A stretch of 5,923 bases of DNA, from positions 1 through 5,923 of the forward strand of contig JAFUTM010000057.1 of assembly GCA_017484235.1 (NCBI GenBank), in the 5' to 3' direction. The stretch is from Selenomonadaceae bacterium (GTDB taxonomy: Bacteria > Bacillota > Negativicutes > Selenomonadales > Selenomonadaceae). Position 1 is the first letter of the stretch. The number at the start of each line of letters is the position of its first letter. Below, one piece after another: positions 5,443 to 5,923 of this stretch. The notes beneath the pieces were generated by a model. That model made no database searches. It had not been told where the DNA came from and saw only the letters and a program-made list of their open reading frames with translations. The position numbers and the translations under genes were made by a program.

Positions 5443-5817
5443 ATGAAAAAAACAATTTTGATGATGATTTTTAGCTTTGTGATTAGTATTTCTGTTGCAA
5501 ATGCAAATTATTATGAAAATGAACCAATAGTCAACGGTAGTTACGATTTATTTGAAATGACAACCGGGTATGATGTTGAAGGCATTGTCGACCCTACTAT
5601 TGACTTTTTGGCGTTGCGAACAGGTCCTTCGGTTGCTTATCCTTTAATAACTCGTATTCCTCCAGGTGCACATGTTTACATTAGTAGCGGACGAGGCGGT
5701 TATTCCGAAACAAATTGGGGCAAATATTTTGTCGAAGTCACTTATAGAGGAATGAACGGCTACGCTCACAGTAAGTACATTACAATTATTCCGAGAACTA
5801 TAAAAAAATATCCTTGA
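5443..5817 (+). CDS. Secreted bacterial SH3 (SH3b) domain protein
   Basis: ATG 5443 is set by AGGACGGTGAT (5428-5438); an in-frame ATG at 5404 lies inside the preceding gene and lacks a site. The product has 124 aa. Residues 1-21 are a signal peptide ending ANA. The mature protein is mostly one SH3b domain (about 47-114). It carries FLALRTGPS (55-63), then ITRIPPGAHVYI (69-80), a W at 92, FVEVTYRGMNGYAHSKYI (96-113) and a short basic tail. SH3b domains bind peptidoglycan or other cell-wall ligands in several families, often next to a hydrolase; here no catalytic domain is attached. A wall- or envelope-bound role is likely but unproven. The leader is very like that of the gene at 4210. It follows the BamE-like gene by 28 bases and probably shares its transcript. 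Confidence 0.88.
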   Translation: MKKTILMMIFSFVISISVANANYYENEPIVNGSYDLFEMTTGYDVEGIVDPTIDFLALRTGPSVAYPLITRIPPGAHVYISSGRGGYSETNWGKYFVEVTYRGMNGYAHSKYITIIPRTIKKYP

Positions 5818-5859
5818 ATTTTTGTCAAAGTTTTAGAGCAGCTTATGGAATGAATTTTT

Positions 5860-5923
5860 ATGATTAAGGTGTTGAAAAATATGATAAAATTTGTCGCAAT
5901 GGCTAAATTGTTCATTGTAAGCA
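5860..5923 (+). CDS. Start of another exported protein (partial, cut by window edge)
   Basis: An open frame runs from ATG 5860 to the window end. It encodes a basic, hydrophobic N-terminus (MIKVLKNMIKFVAMAKLFIV) that looks like the beginning of a signal peptide or membrane segment. The start is uncertain: AAGGTG (5866-5871) lies nine bases before an in-frame ATG at 5881, which may be the better start, while the site before 5860 is only GGAATGA. It follows the SH3b gene by 42 bases on the same strand. It continues the pattern of exported products, and its family cannot be judged from 21 codons. Confidence 0.5.
   Translation, partial: MIKVLKNMIKFVAMAKLFIVS

Overview
The window looks like a chromosomal segment of a low-GC bacterium of the Firmicutes/Bacillota type. 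Every gene is on the + strand, Shine-Dalgarno sites are strong (GGAGG, GAGGTGAT), and TTG and GTG starts are used freely. The Pgm is of the E. coli length and type, and the downstream genes encode small secreted proteins of a style I associate with Negativicutes (Selenomonas-like). That placement is an inference from style, not from a marker gene.

Region 1 (1-2460) is the 3' end of the F1Fo ATP synthase operon. It holds the last 32 codons of atpD, a complete phosphoglucomutase gene (pgm), and atpC. pgm sits between atpD and atpC, which are normally adjacent. Each of the two gaps flanking pgm carries an imperfect palindromic repeat of about 80 bp, with arms rich in AATTA(A/G)GAAT. A strong rho-independent terminator after atpC closes this transcription unit.

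Region 2 (2461-5923) is a different kind of DNA: visibly AT-richer, with six or seven closely packed same-strand genes and no internal terminator that I can see. Every start has a good signal peptide, so the cluster appears devoted to exported proteins. A promoter with perfect consensus boxes (TTGACA and TATAAT) drives it, but a run of ten G fills part of a 19-bp spacer. This is the layout of a phase-variable promoter. The first three genes are paralogues of one family that I cannot name. The second of them is broken by one extra T in a T7 run, relative to its near-identical neighbour. After them come a small secreted protein, a 268-aa secreted protein with a BamE/SmpA-like motif, a secreted SH3b-domain protein, and the start of another exported protein cut by the window edge.

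The main proposal is a homopolymer-switched operon of exported proteins inserted directly behind the atp operon. The promoter geometry, the paralogy and the signal peptides are read directly from the sequence. Phase variation itself, and any function in the envelope or in host or competitor contact, are inferences.
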